Below the pieces are notes generated by a model that worked only from the letters and a program-made list of their open reading frames with translations, did not search any database and was not told the DNA's origin. A DNA stretch of 64,000 nucleotides. Origin: Berberis thunbergii (Eukaryota; Streptophyta; Magnoliopsida; Ranunculales; Berberidaceae). The position numbers and the translations under genes were made by a program. Where the stretch lies: positions 310,001-374,000 of the forward strand of contig QNQO01000641.1 of the NCBI GenBank assembly GCA_003290165.1, in the 5' to 3' direction. Positions within the stretch are counted from its first letter, which is position 1, and each line of letters begins with the position of its first letter. Below are positions 35,477-59,100 of the stretch, piece by piece.

Positions 35477-36037
35477 TAGGGGTGGGCAATGTCGGTTCGG
35501 TTCGGTTTTGAGCCCCAAACCGATTTCGAACCGATTTAATTCGGTTTGTCCAAAACCCAAACCGAAACCGAATTTTGTATTTGTAAACCGATGAATTCGG
35601 TTGAACCAAATTTCGGATCGGTTCGGTTCGGTTGGACCGAAATTTCAAGCTCAAGCATTTGAAAGACTTTCATTAAAACATGTCCAATTTTTTTACAGGT
35701 CCAATTTTTTTATAGACTCAATTTTTAGCCCAAAATTGAAAACTTTGAGAGAATTGGGTGATTTAGTGCAACATAGTGTATTGCAATGCATTTGTTGCAC
35801 TAATCAAGTATTGACACCTACTTTTTATTTAGTTATTTATATATATTTAATTAATCGGTCGGTTCGGTTATAAATCGGTTGGTTCAAAACCGTAAACCGA
35901 TTTTGAACCGTTTATAATCGGTTCGGTTCGGTTTAAATTATTTTCTTTCTACTCATATTTCGGTTCGGTTACCGAACCGAATTTGAAAATCGGTTCGGTC
36001 AGTTAACCGAATTTAAATCGATTTTTGCCCACCCCTA
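35477..36037. mobile_element. hAT-type MITE with TAGGGGTGGGC ends
   Basis: The 561-base element has inverted ends TAGGGGTGGGCAA and TTGCCCACCCCTA and is flanked by the 8-bp duplication CTTATTTA (35469-35476 and 36038-36045). Inside both arms the words CGGTTCGGTT and AACCGAACCG recur, giving long self-complementary stretches around a unique centre (35650-35850). There is no transposase. The 8-bp duplication and short G-rich ends fit a hAT-derived non-autonomous element. Confidence 0.9.
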
Positions 36038-36746
36038 CTTATTTATTTATAGGTGAACAATAGGAGTGAAAATTATTTGATAGAATATACTTCTTCAATT
36101 ACAAGACTTATGTTCCCTTGTACTTTAGGAAAAAATTTCTCTTATCACAAAATTACAAGACTTATTTTTTTTTTTTAACTCAACTAATTTGTCACAATGC
36201 AAAATCACAAAATATACCGCCAACAGTCAACACAATGTCATTTGAGCAAATTAATTTCGAACAACAATTCTAGGTAGTCAGGCCAGCTAACAATTTTTTG
36301 GCAGGGTTGGACTCTTTTACAATTTTACCCTTTATATAAATGATATTTGTGACTGCGTTTTAAAGATAATTAGTAAAATTGTAAAAATGCCCAACCCTAG
36401 TAAAAAACAAAATGGCTGACTACCTACCTGACTACCTAGCAAAATTGAATTTCAAAATACACAAATTTATCAAGTCCATTTGTCGAATAAGTTTCATAAT
36501 TTGTTGTTATTATTATTTTTTCCATCAACCATAGTTTTCCGTCAAAATCAGTAAAGCACGCGGTACATAATTCACACCTTTTTTATTTCATAAATGTTTA
36601 TTTATTTATTTTTTCCAAATAATATGGTGTTCCGTGAATCTTTGTAAGTGTTTTCCACTTTTCACAAAAAATTCTATATAGTGGCACTAATAAAGTAACA
36701 TATTCTCAAAAAAATAAAAATAAAAAAATGTCTACTCTATTTTACG

Positions 36747-36935
36747 AGCTTTGCTACAGAGCGAGGGAGGGAGCGAGGGAGAGGGGGCGAGGGATGGGTG
36801 GTAACCACCCATCCGCCTCGAGATGAACGCATCAAAATTGAGATATGTGATGCCACTCATCTCGAGGCGGATGGGTGGCTTCCACCCGTCCCTCGCTCCC
36901 TCCCTCGTTCCCTCCCTCGACCCCTAGAATTTTCC
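36747..36935. repeat. GA-rich foldback repeat, copy A
   Basis: Outer arms are GCGAGGGAGGG-type sequence at the left and CCCTCCCTCG-type sequence at the right. Inside, CATCCGCCTCGAGATGA near 36813 pairs with TCATCTCGAGGCGGATG near 36857. The ends are not identical: AGCTTTGCTACAGA at the left and CCCCTAGAATTTTC at the right. The same two ends occur, inverted, at 61914-62091. It lies about 150 bases before the mapped 5' leader of TKI1. Confidence 0.85.
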
Positions 36936-38359
36936 CTATTTTACAGTAATTATTTCATTAAAAAGAAAATAATTTATTATTTCAATTTCCACTGGTTTTC
37001 TTTTTCTATTCCTTCCACCTGGCATTCAAAAACGCTGGTTAGCTCAGCTTAGCTCGCTCGACGACTCGAACACCTCAAAGCTTTTACGACAGAGTGAGAG
37101 ATTCTAGGGTTTTCGGACAACGAAGGTACGCTTCACGAATTTCACTTCGTGTTTCTTCTTTTTTTTGTTTTGATTCCATTTCGAGCTGTTTCGTGTTGAA
37201 TTCTACTTTCGAAACCCTAGATTTGATTTCTTGATTGGTTTCGAAAACTGATCGTGGTCAATTGAATGTAATCATGTTGGTGTTTTGGTTAATTTGGTGG
37301 AGTTTTAGTTGTTTGTTGAATTGATTTGTGATGTTTTGGGCGGAATTGCATGCTTTGAGTTTCTTGTGAATTGAGGAACGTTTGTTGTGCAATTTGGTAA
37401 AGTGTGTGAATAGTAATTTTCGGCATTTGATTGGATATCGTGGTATCTTCATATAGATTTCCTTTGCTGTAATTGTAGTTTTGGTGAATTTGTAAATGTT
37501 TAGTGGGAATTTTCGGGTTTAGGTTTTGGTTCGAAGTTGCGTGTATCTTTATGCTTGGTTGATTTTTTTTTGTTGCATATTATTAGAATGTGATTGAATT
37601 TGTGTATTCTGATGTATTTGAGGTCGGGGAACGATGATTAGCCATTTAGGGTGAAGTTGTATAAAAATCAACTAAGTAATCAGTTTGAGGATCAGAGAGA
37701 TGGAAGTTAAAATTAGACAGAAATTGGTTTAGTTCTTCAAATGTCCTTTAGTATTTACAATGTTTGTGGCTTTTGTTTGCACTAGTGTTGCACAGAATTT
37801 TTTTTGAGGAGTCATTGGATGTACCGGCCTTTCAGTGATCTACATTGGTTAGCAATACAGTTTGGAAGAATTTACTGTGTACAAGATTTTCATGTTTGGA
37901 ATGGCTCTTTGATATGTTCCTTTTAGGTTCTCTCAAACTGAATTTGATTTGTAGAGTTAATAAAATAATATATAGGAAGAGAATTACGCAACATGACAAC
38001 AAGGTAGGCTGAAAGGGAGAGAAGTTGATATCCCTACCATGACTCATTAGCAAGTTGTGAAACGCCGCAGTTTTACATCTAGTATTGCTCCCCTTATGGC
38101 TGTTAACTATGGGCATGATTCTTGAACGAATGCTGGATATGTTTTAGGATTTGCCATTTTGTAATTGTAGTTAACTGACATTGTAAATCGAGTTATTGTG
38201 GTGTTTGTTTTATTATCATCCTTTCTTGATGTTTGTCTTTCCTCTGTATACTTTCTGATCTGAATCCTAATTTTCTTTTGTTTTAATCAGTAATTACATT
38301 ATATACTGCTCTCAAGCTTGGAAGGGCAGCTTAACCATTTGAAAGAGGTAACAGTGATA

Positions 38360-38387
38360 ATGTGCTTGTGATGCTATCAATATATAC

Positions 38388-38403
<16 letters not shown>
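38360..38403 (+). promoter_or_regulatory. Two uORFs before and across the TKI1 start
   Basis: If the leader exon begins after the AG at 38289-38290, it contains ATG at 38360 (three codons, stop TGA at 38369-38371). A second ATG at 38371 overlaps that stop (TGATG). The second frame runs to TGA at 38401-38403, past the main ATG at 38388, and is out of frame with it. Such overlapping uORFs usually reduce main-frame translation. Confidence 0.5.
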
Positions 38404-47592
<9,189 letters not shown>

Positions 47593-48973
47593 CATTTGCT
47601 GATCTGGCACCAGAGGCGTGGTCTTTCTGTGTTCAGGTTCTATGGCTGGGTATGGGTAAGCTCTCTCTGTTTCTTTGACGTAGAGACACAGAGCTGGTTA
47701 AACGGGTTAGTGAGTTTAAGGTGCTAAAAGAAACTCAGTTTGTTTTATCAAATTCACCTGTTAATATAACACATGACCCCGAATTGTACACAAAACATGA
47801 GGGTTCCAATCCCTAATACATGATCTACCTCATGTAAAGACAGGTATTTTAATTTTCGTTCATTGTAAACCCTAGTTCTTCCCTAATCTTTCACTTAGTT
47901 GAAAATCAAGAAATGCCTTGACCAAGACATAAGATGACCCCATGCATAAGCTATGAAGCTGCTTCATAAGACCAAATAAACCTTACTTCTACTACACCCC
48001 GATTTGAGGTAATATGGTATGAGGTTCTGAAGTATGCAGAATTCATACTCATGGCACTACTTCATCAGATGTCAAGTTTGTTCAAAAACATTGATTGACT
48101 CATCTGTACATCGAACAGGCTATCTGATGGACGTTGGAACGGGTCTTTTGATCTTCTGAAGATATGTTGACATCCAGAAAGGTTTGCATCTTCTATTCCT
48201 TTGATTGATAAAAAAAAAAGTAGTTATTCATTAATTCAATTAACTCAGAGCGAAATACCTTTAAGTTTTAGTTATTTTATCAAAGTTCCAAACATTTAAT
48301 ATGTAATAATTACAAGAATTATTTTAAGTGCATTTCAGATGGCACTAGTTCTCTGCTTCTTGAACATTTTGAGAGGACCCACTTCAATGGTTTTGCATGG
48401 CGAAGGCCTTTACACCTATTATTTTTACAGTTTGAGGTCTCATGTTGAATTGGGTGCTTCCAAATTATAGGGTTTTGGGTCACAGATGCTCCTGAATCTT
48501 TAATTATAAGGCGGCCTTTACATTTGTATCCAATGTATCTCCCGGACGGAAGAAGTTGCAAACCTAGTTTCACATGTGAGATGCAAGGATATATATAGAT
48601 GGATCGAATTACCTCTCTTTTCTTACCCCCTCAATATCTTTCGCAAAAAGTTTTCACCGTTCTTAACCTTTTGAATGTTACAGTAGAGTTTTCATAACAT
48701 TTTGAATGTTAAGATTACAGCTTTCCTTTTTCAATTGAAAGACATGAGTAGTTCATCTATTTTAGACACGGGCATCTGATGAATATAATTTGAAGTAAAA
48801 TTTGTGAGGAGGCAATGCATAATATTAGAATTACAAGCAGCAAAAAGACGAGCTATAGCATTGGAAATCCGACTCTGGTTCTTCCGGAGATGGTGCTCAT
48901 TGCTGGAATCCAAATGCTGTACAAGATTTGACTCTCTAGTTCATGTGGCGACGATGTTCTTCTATCCTATTGC
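47593..48973. other. TKI1 3' flank and spacer
   Basis: The first few hundred bases are likely TKI1 3' UTR. The rest has no recognisable gene, and the short frames on either strand (such as 48319-48573) lack motifs. Confidence 0.4.
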
Positions 48974-49336
48974 TAGGGCTGAACAAAAAACCGATCAAGG
49001 TCGATTCGATTCAATTTCGATTTTAAAAAATTTAAAACCAAAATGGTCAATTCAGTTTTCGATTTCTATATGATTTTAACCGACAAAACCGGACCGATAG
49101 AATATATATAATAAATAATATATATTTTATGTAAAAACATTATAATATGTTTAAAATAGTTGATCGGTTCGATTTTATTCCGATTTAAGTCGATTCAATT
49201 TTATTCCGTTTTAAGTCAGTTTGGTTCGATCACGGTTTGCATAAATTAGAATCAATTCAATTTTGTTAATGGTCGATTTGGTTTCGATTTGAAAATTTTG
49301 AAACCTCACCAAAGTCAGGTTCGGTTTTCAACCCTA
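48974..49336. mobile_element. hAT-type MITE, relative of the one at 35477
   Basis: The 363-base element begins TAGGGCTGAAC and ends GTTTTCAACCCTA, with the 8-bp duplication CCTATTGC on both sides (48966-48973 and 49337-49344). Its arms are rich in CGATT and GGTTCGATT words, similar in style to the CGGTT-rich arms at 35477-36037. No coding sequence. Confidence 0.88.
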
Positions 49337-49344
49337 CCTATTGC

Positions 49345-50100
49345 TAATATAGGATGCTAATGTGGGAGGTTACAGCAAGTGCTTCGTTTCACTTGATTGT
49401 TAATTCCAATTCCCAATCCATAAGGTTATCAAGGAATTTTCTATCCGTCATGCTCTCTGTACTTATAAGACTAGTAACTGGAAAGGGTACAATCCTTTAT
49501 AGCGCCCAAGCTCATATTGAGTTGCATACTAATTGTAGTAAGATGACCTCATTAAATCTTGTTTCAGTGGTTTCAATGTTAAGAAAATCTTCCTTACCTA
49601 CAATAAATTCAAGACATCACGTCAAAACTGATTCAATATGTTCTGTTACACAGTCCACAGGTTTACTTGCAACGCATAAAAAAAAAAAAAAAACTGAAAG
49701 AACTTGCGGGAAAAATGGGAGAAACAGAGAGGGTTTTGTTACTTACAATTACATCCACGTCAGTCAGCCTTTGAGGAGCCCTTGCAGATGTTTCTGTGAC
49801 TGCCATATTGTAAAAGGGTTTTCAATTGGATCAAGAAGCGAATTTTCCAAATCAGTGACTGATGTTTGTGCCGCTCCGCTCATAGGACAACCTAAGAACT
49901 GAGAGGTAAGTTGTGACGAAGAGTAAACATATCTTATTTTGGAAAAGGAAAATCGAGGATACAAGAAGTTATTGATATATCTATGTATAAATTGTCACAG
50001 GCCGAATAATCACCGGTATGCCATATTTACAAAAAAACATTAGTGTCGATTACAAAATTGAGAGTTAGAACCTGTTATTTACGAAAAATGTTATATGCCT
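49345..50100. other. Spacer and dolichol kinase 3' flank, unassigned frame
   Basis: A 182-codon plus-strand frame (49354-49902) runs through an A-run and has no recognisable domain. It also overlaps the probable 3' UTR of the minus-strand dolichol kinase gene. I regard it as chance. Confidence 0.4.
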
Positions 50101-53100
50101 TCACAAACAGAGAAGGCTGTAGAACACTAGGGGAATGAAAGCATTATCAAGCTGTGCAGTGTATGCCTCCAGCAAACCACTTGCAATGACAGCAAAGAGA
50201 AGGGATAGCCAATTCTGCAGAAATCCATATCAAAGTTCAACATAAGCTATAGGATTAGCTAATAAACGACCAAAAAAGTTTATATATATTTGGGCAAGTT
50301 GAGTGGAGTTTACAAGTCTCTCAATCCTTTACGATGGACCACAATGATGAAAAAGTATTGTCCATGTTAAATCATGTGGTCTTGAGTAGACAATGAATCA
50401 CATGTGAGCACTATTTTTAAAATGTTCATATTGTTGCTATTTGTCCGAATGGGCCACTTTGGTTCACAATATCAGTTAAGAAGTTCTTCGACAAACAACT
50501 TGTCTTAGAAGATTATCCAAGTAAGTAGTTTGCCTCAGTCTGAGCATAGCAGCACTATCAGTTGGCAGCAAACTATGCTAAGCATAGCATGGAAGGGTGG
50601 CTAGCCCAACACTCTGGTTATTACATCTAGCAACATGATCGTGTCGATTGAAGATAACAAATGCAGTTTCACTTAGAATATTTACACGTAAGGGATGAGA
50701 GAGAAACCTGAGAAAGTGTATAGTCAGTTGATGCTAGACGAAGACATGAACAAGCTACCATAACAGATGTTATACCAGCCGTCGTACCTTCAACAGTTTT
50801 CTCTAGTAAATATGAAAGAAATCATTTCTGTAAGTATCAATGCAACACGAAAAACACTCTTGGGAAACAGATAGGCAAAGCATAAATTACTAACTGCCAG
50901 TTTTGTTCCATCTCAACATTCCATACTTGTACCCAATTATTGATGCCTGAGGATGAAACAAAACCAACACAATCACAATTAAAATCACAACAAACAGGGA
51001 AAGTAATTTGTTTACATTTACAGAATCTCAATCAGCAGGTATCGATTTGTCTCGAAAATCACAAAAATAAAAATATACAGATAAGACATCCGTTGAGTTG
51101 TATTTGGAAGTCTCCAGATCAGGTTGACAAATAGAATTTGGGAAATATAACAAAACACAGGACAAGCCTAGAAAGTGTAAAAGAAGATTCTTTACTTCAT
51201 GGCAGATGTGAACCTAAAAAGGAAAAATGATTAAGAAACAGTAGGTTGCAAGTAAAAGGGTCGCATAGAAAGAAAATGAGATATTTGGATGTTTTCTTTC
51301 TTTCTTTCTTTCTTTTCTTGAGCTTGGAAATGCATTGAGCTATAGTCTCAAATCTTCTCCCAGACATGTGCATTTTACATGAAATGACAGTGAATGACAA
51401 TTAACAAACTAAAAAGTTGTTATTCATATATGCTACTGAAATATTGAGCAGAAATTTTATCGAGTAAATGTCAAATTTTAACATAAAGGAAACAAAACAT
51501 TTTACACAAGAAATGAAATATTAGGCAGAAAAATGCATCACCTCAAGGGCAGAATAAAATTTAGATAAGGAACATTATCTCTATACATTTAGGAAATTTA
51601 CCATTGTATCCCCAATTCCGAGGGTCAAAATTCCGGCAAATGGAGCAAATGGGCGATCATTGGATCCAGAAGACATCCATTTAGGAAGTGCACAGCCCAG
51701 TAATAGCGAAAAATGGCTGCCAAAAAAAAGAGAGATGTCAAGACCAACTGAAGGATAGATGGTAGCATACATTCACTATAGCTTTGAAGTGCACCTGATG
51801 ATAAGAAGATCTGAGTCACGGTGATCTGTAAATGCATTCATGAAGCGGTGTATATGCTTCCCTAAAGGCCAAATTTTCCATACCTGCTTACAGAGGCTGT
51901 TGTCATTTATGATTTATCAAGAAGAAAGAAATGAAATTCATATACCATTGTAAGAGTTGTTTACACTATCATAAGATTCGAAAGATCAAATCCATGCTTA
52001 CACAAATCTCCAATGATTACATCCTCGCTAGCTATAGCATTATAATGGCATAAAAGTGGTTCTCCCATCTTCTTTAACTTTGTGCATACTTTTCTTTCGG
52101 CTAAGTAGAGAGAATGTTCATCAAAAGATAGTTCCATGGAATGGGGATAATCATTTTTAATTCTTTCCCTCAAAACGGGAACTAGTATAGATTTAGCATT
52201 CAACTTTAACATCGGGTGCTCGATCTTTTTTTAATTTAGTCAAATGGATAATTAGCATCTATTTAATGTTTTTGCCTCAGATTTTTTTTTCCAGAGTTTG
52301 TTTTGACCTCTACCTAAAAAATAAAGAAAAAAATTAAGCAGCTGATTCGTGCCCACGAGGAAGTCAAATTAAGATATATTCTCTACCATGGAAACATCAT
52401 TGCACATTAGCAAGAACATTTTTATGGAGTTCTTTGATTTAAGAAAAGGTGAATGAAAAATGTATTAGGGTCCTTGGAACTTTTTTAAGTGCAGCTCACA
52501 TTTAAGAATAGTCTCCTCGTAGTTGCCTAAGTGTGGGACGCACCCTGAACGCCACCCTCCCACCTCCTAGCTTTGGGGTGTCACCCCAAAATCCACACTA
52601 TTGTAGAAATTTCATCCAAAATCTCCTCCAAAAGAGTGGGGGTAGGAATAAATGCCACCCCACAAGAGAAGGGCGCAACAACAATGTTTATGCTTCCACT
52701 TAAATCAGATTGATGGAAAATCTAGATAGTACATTTTGTCATCAAACTGGAAATTCTCATTGTATGACTTATCACCCAAATATGAGATTGAAAATAGACA
52801 TATTGACAGGAAAGGTATTAATATTTAATATACATTTGCTTATATACATTTAAAATTTCTTAATGGAAAATTTAAGGTAGTAGCTTGCAGCTAAGGGATA
52901 TGTTAGCATCACTTGCAAGTGGCAATTTACTTAACCTCACTTCTCAAACAAATATTGTTTGTTTGCATCAAGTATTATGTTCTAAAATGATTGGTTGTCT
53001 TTTACCATCTAACTTTATAAAATTTTGTTATAACAATTTGTGCTATGTGTGGTATATTAAGGGTCTAATTTTACCATCTAACTTTATCAAATTTCCTTAT

Positions 53101-56100
53101 AAATATTTTGTGTTATGATGTGTGTTATATTAAGGATGCCATTGCAAAATGACCCTTTAAGATGCCAAACACACTGTTATCCATTATCAGTTAAAGCCAC
53201 TTGTGAGACAAAAAAAGAAAACAAATATATAAGTAAATAAATAACACATTTTTTTAGCCAGTTTTTATAAGTTTAGAAACTTGCCACTTACAAGTGATGC
53301 AAACAACAGCCTCTAAGTTATGTCACTCACCCGGATAATTTCTAACACCAAGAAAAATAGCCAAGGCCGCACCGAATGCTAGATCAAGAAAGTGTGGCTG
53401 CCAAATAAACATGTTCAATTAGCAGAATACCAATGAAATACATTATTACCCACACACTCTTTATAAAATCACAGGAATGCTCCCATATCAACTCGACACC
53501 CACCTCTTTAATGAGAGCAGGAGAAAACATGACCACTGCCACTAAATGGTAGTATTTTCTAAGAAGAATCCTCTCAGTCTTGCGGTTCTTTGAGATTCTG
53601 TAGAACCACACAACTGATACACAGATACATAATGTCCAGAATATGCAAATTAGCAGTCTCTGCGACTCCGAGAACACAAAATCGAGTACCCTGAAAAATC
53701 AACATATCAAACAAATTACTCATTCTAATAGGATAACAAATATACATTTTTCAGTACATTTACAATATTTAGACAGAATGAACAGTGAGATTGAGAGTTT
53801 ATAATAAAGATATTTTCTAAGTTAGCATGGAACATCACCCACAGAAAAATAGAACTAGCTCAAGCAGGGATCGAAAATGAAGAAAAAATATACGACTTGT
53901 CTCATCTACTTTGATCAATTTAATCATTTATTGAAACTTGCCATGTAACTAGCAATTTGGTATAAAACTTCGCTAGGTGATGATACAACATGTTAGGTAA
54001 AGCCATTTTCTTTATCTATGTTTGGCTATCCCTTAAATGGATGTGTGATAGCATTTACAACTTCTTATCACAAAGCAGTCCTCAACGTGAACAAATATTT
54101 GCTTATAATATTCACATGAGAAAGAAAGCTGTTTTAAAACTACCCATACCATAAGAAAGGATGTATATGGAAATCCTTAACAAATTGCATCCACGCTGGA
54201 ACCATCAGAAGCAGAATCACCGCCAGAGAACAATAGAAAACGATAGATCTTTCTATTCCCTTCAGATGTATTATTTTCAGCTGCGCAAGCTTCAGAATTG
54301 ATTGACTTTGAAAAGTGGCCATGAATTCGTAGAATAAATTTGTAAACACAGGGAAAAGAAGAAGGCCAACCAGCACTCCCTGCATGGACAAGAACAAAAC
54401 TTAACACTCCAGTTATATTGGGCTTTCATTATTTAGAAGGGTAATAAATACCTGAATGATGATACTAATCTCACTTCTGCTTCCATTTTGTAGAGAAACT
54501 AACTTTGCCACCGTTGAATTTGCATCCAACTGTTAGAACAAAGGCACAGACCACAGAATCTGGATTGAATTATTAAATAGAGGAAAGCAAAACAACCCAA
54601 CAATTATAAAGAATTGGAATTGCAAAACACAAACCTTTGAAAGTGTATAACCTAGCATATCACCAAAGTAGAGATTGAAACCAGCAGTCACCAAAAGTGC
54701 TTCCACCTACAAAATAATTTAGGATCAAGTAAAGTTCAGCTTAGAAACGTGAAAACACGAAGAGTCTAGTATAGAGTAAGGCCATTACTAAGAAGATCAA
54801 AAGTAAATAAAAAGAATTGACAAAGATTTCCTTCCCCAAAATAATAATTTTGCTTTGGAGGTAAACTCGGAGAAGTTGAAAGATCCTTTGATGCTGGTTT
54901 CAGTATTATTCTTCATCTATGATTATAGTACAATACCTTAATTTAGAAACTCTTATCATTTTTATTTAATGCTTTATTCTAAGAAACACTTTCATTCCAA
55001 GTTTCTAATGGCCTTTGAGAAAGCAGATCTATTCAATTTCTTAGTTTTCTGAGCAAATTTAATCACAGACTTCAGTCATTAGACCCTATTCTTCTTTTTT
55101 AAATTGGCTCTTCCTTTTATCCAACTTAGCTTTTGGGCCCCAATACCATGTTAGCCGCTCTTTGTAACAATTATTTTGAACCTAACAAATTACATGAAGA
55201 CCTAACATAGGGCCTATAATTATAGGCCAATAAGCATTTCATGTTGCTTTGTGAGCCAAATGCTAGGTTGCGACAAAAATAGGAAACCAATGCTAAATTT
55301 TGTACCAATGATAAGACCCAAAGTCCAAATTTCCTGTAAAATTCACTGAAACAGAAGAAAATAAAACCTTATGATGTTAAAAGAGTGGACTGAGAGCATC
55401 AAAGACAATTTAAGCAAAAGCAAGAGGAAGAGATAACAATGATAACATATAACATCAATCCAATACCCAAAGTCTGAATCCTCGAGGATTCTTAAACCAG
55501 TCTCCGGTTCTTCGTTTTTTGCCTTTCTGTACTTTCTCCTGAAATCAAGTGAATAGTCCTCATAATCCAAAGCTAAACTGTTGAGACCTGGTCAGTTCCC
55601 GGGAATCCTAGAAAAGAACCTTTTACTCCCTTGTAGAATATGCCTCATTCTCATTCCAGTCATCCAATAACTTCAAAAAAATTCCATCATCTTACACTTC
55701 TTCGATGCAACTGAGACCATTCAAATTACTCTCACATACATCCATAAACCCATTCCCCATCAAAAGGTAGAGACTTCCAGGAGCTGCTCCAGGAACCGAT
55801 CTAATAGGCTTAAAATTTGATCACATGATATAAACAAAATATTTGATCACAAAGAATAAATGCTCTAGTTTTTTCTTATATTATAGCATCTGTTCTTTCA
55901 TTTTAGCCTGGTGCTTCTTTGGGATACTACTGGTAGCGCAATATACAACACAATATTTCCAGCAACTTTGGAACAGCGTTAAAAAAAAAAAAAAAACCTA
56001 ATTTATAAATAGAATGACTGGGTGTGGTACATACCTATTGAGGCACATGATGGAAAAGTATGGAGAAAGTGCTGTATTAGTTTAACTGCAGCAATCCAGA

Positions 56101-59100
56101 CAAAGTACCCACATGACTTCTTCATTGTTACATGCAAGCCTGCATTGCATGGTCGAAATTATTGACGATGATCACAATTCCTAAGAACTTTCCTGTTAGA
56201 AACTAATTATTTCCCTAGATGTTAACCACAGTAACTGTTAACTAGGAAGCGGAAGCAACAAAAAATAATTGGAAGTCAAAGCCTCCAAGTCAATTAAACG
56301 TTACTAACCCATGAGATTTTGTAAGTGACAAATAGCAACATGATGCGTAGAGAGTATGTATAATATGCTAAGAATCGCATCATGAAGACTCCATCTAACG
56401 AAAACAGCTTGTTGCTTCGGCTGATTGATGCAAAACCTTGCAAAGGTAAACAAGGACCACTCAAGGCAAGCTGATAGAGACAACCCAATATTGCACAGTC
56501 TGACTCCCAATCTCTGTCCATGCAGATAAAAAGTATACAATATATTATATATAAATTCACTTAAGATATAAATTTCACAACAAATACCATTACAAGAATA
56601 TCATCTAATTACTTTCAACTCTTTTGCTTTAAACTAAATAATACACCGAATTCAGTGCAACCGTTTTTTCTAAACGGAAATGCTAGGCGTTGAATGTATG
56701 ATTTAAGCATATATTGCACATACCTAAGTCCGATATGCGGTGGCTTGCTTTCATTCAGGAATTTTTACAGGTAAAGGAGTGACAATAAAAGAAGTCCTAA
56801 ACCAAATTCGGATTAACATTTGCAAAATGACACTGTTATTTTCACTTCATAACAAGACAACGTACCATGAGGTCTGATGTTATCTGATGGAAGCACTCTT
56901 AGCAGCTGTATCAACCGCGAAAGCAATACAGTAGGCAGAGTAACTGCACCTAGTAGTATCCCGGAAGAAGCACCAGGCCTGAAATGAAAATGTACATTAA
57001 ATTATATTCTATAATTTAGGAACTCTAAAGAACTCGAAATGCATAGAATCCTACTCAAGCAGATCAAATACAGTTAAACTGAATTAGGTCTTCAATCAAA
57101 AGGCGTATCGGCTAATTCCCTAAAAAATGAACCATTCAACGAAAATAGCCGATAAAACCAACCAATTCACTCATAAACCCTAGTTCTTGTAAAATTCATA
57201 TAAAAGTTTTGAAATGCACATGCATGTCACGTCCTCAAGCACAAATAAGGACTGAAATTTGATGCAGGAAAAAAAGCGCAAAAAACAGCACCAATTTCAA
57301 ATTCAAAGTTTGAAGACGGGGACAGTTAAGTAATTTGCTCCTAGTTAGTTACAAATGAATGGCCCATGGCCAAACACATGTAAACACCTTATTAGCTAAT
57401 TTGAAATTCTGTTGGTAGAATAGAGTATAAAGAGGGAAGCCTGTAATAAGAAGAAAACAGAGAAAGAAATTGTATTAGGCTTTTTGTGTGAGATCACCAG
57501 AAGAGAGGTTCTTCCAATTCAAATTGTTCAATTCCATCTATTGTTTTTCATCTCTTTGTGCTTATTTAAGAATCACAGTCACGCTTGTGACATTTGGTAT
57601 CAGAGCAGGTGCCGATTCTCAGAACGGGAGTGATTGATTGAATTTGGCTATCATGGAGACGGGAGCCAAAGAAATTGAAGTGTTTATGAGGGAGTCCAGG
57701 AAGAATCAAACGAGACTTTGAATCAAATTGGAATGGTTGAAAAAAGAATTGCAAGAAGCTCACTCAGAGTCAGGGAAGCTCAAGAAAAAGCGAGTTGACA
57801 CTCGTTTTGATCAACTGTTCAGCTTATTCAGAGCCAAACAAGCACCGTACATGCTGTAGGACCGAGCTCTTCTTCCATGCCCATTTCAGAGCTACCAATC
57901 ACAAATCCAGTTCCCAAACTCATTGGGAGCAGCAAGGTACCTTCCCTTGAATCCCTAAATTAGATTTCCCGGTGTTTGATGGAACAACCCTAGATCATGG
58001 GTTAAAAAGTGCGATCGATACTTCTCTGTCTTTCAAGTAGCCGAAGAGAATTAAAGTCAGTATGGCATCGATCCATTTTATGGGAAAAACAGATATGTGG
58101 TTTCTTGACTACCAAATAGGCAAAGAAATGCTTTAGTGGAATCTGTTTATTCAATGATTTGTGTGAACGTTTGAGGATTCAACCCTAGACAATTATGTAG
58201 ACTCATTTAACAAAATACACCAAGAAGGAGCTGTAATGGGAGTACTACGACCAATTCGAAGAGCTGAATCCATCATGCTGTCACATAACAAACATTTGGA
58301 TGAGCACTACTTCGTGCTAAGCTTCCTAAGTGGACTACGTCCAAAAGTAAAGTCCCTTGTGCAATTGTTCAAACCTACGTACCCTAACTCAGGCCTTATC
58401 ACTTGCTAGGATGCATGAGGCCTCCACTCCCAAGACTCACCACACCAAGGTACAACAATCCTAACACCATGGCTAACAAACACACCAATTACTCCACCAA
58501 TTCACTCACCTAACACCACCAGTCACTTATAAACTCCAATCAACCCAATAAACAACCATATTCCACCACCACCTATACCAACCCAAGGCCTACCAATGCT
58601 ATACCTCCTATTAAGAGATATGACCCTCATCACAAATGGATTGAGGAGGAAGAAAGGACTGTGTTATAACTGCGAGGAGCAGTATAGGCCAGAACCACCT
58701 ATGTAAGCAGCAACACCTTTACTTGCTTATATTAGAAAATGAATGAGTAGAAGAGGAAGTAGAAAGAACCTACAATAGTCACAGAAAATTTTGCTCCAAG
58801 AGATTTCCAACCGAGATGGAGGTATCTATACATGCAATCCATGGTAGCATGTCTACTGACACACTACTGATTAAAGGGCTGATCAAAAAGGAGGTCCTAT
58901 ATCCATATTAGTGGACACAGACAACACACATTCTTTCATAGATCCAAGAGTGGTCAAGGACACTAAATGGCCAACAATACTCACTCCTCAGATGTTGGTT
59001 AATGGTTGCCAATGGTTGATCAACTTGTTAGCAATGTTGTCTTGTCAGTTCTTTGAAATGGATTATGCAGGGAATCCAATTCGAAGGGACTGTCAGGTTA

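Noticed and set aside
49354..49902. 182-codon plus-strand open frame between the MITE and dolichol kinase
   Set aside because: It has no recognisable domain, crosses an A-run and overlaps the likely 3' UTR of the opposite-strand gene; codon makeup looks random.
55343..55570. Minus-strand frame ([17 protein letters not shown]) considered as a dolichol kinase exon
   Set aside because: Exons 56139-56035 and 54706-54635 meet in the family order with no room for it, and it has no counterpart in known dolichol kinases.
56309..56513. Reading of several in-frame stop codons in dolichol kinase exon 3 as proof of a pseudogene
   Set aside because: The stops appear only if the entry frame is forced through. 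A single extra base at 56468-56469 leaves the rest of the exon open and in phase with the next exon.
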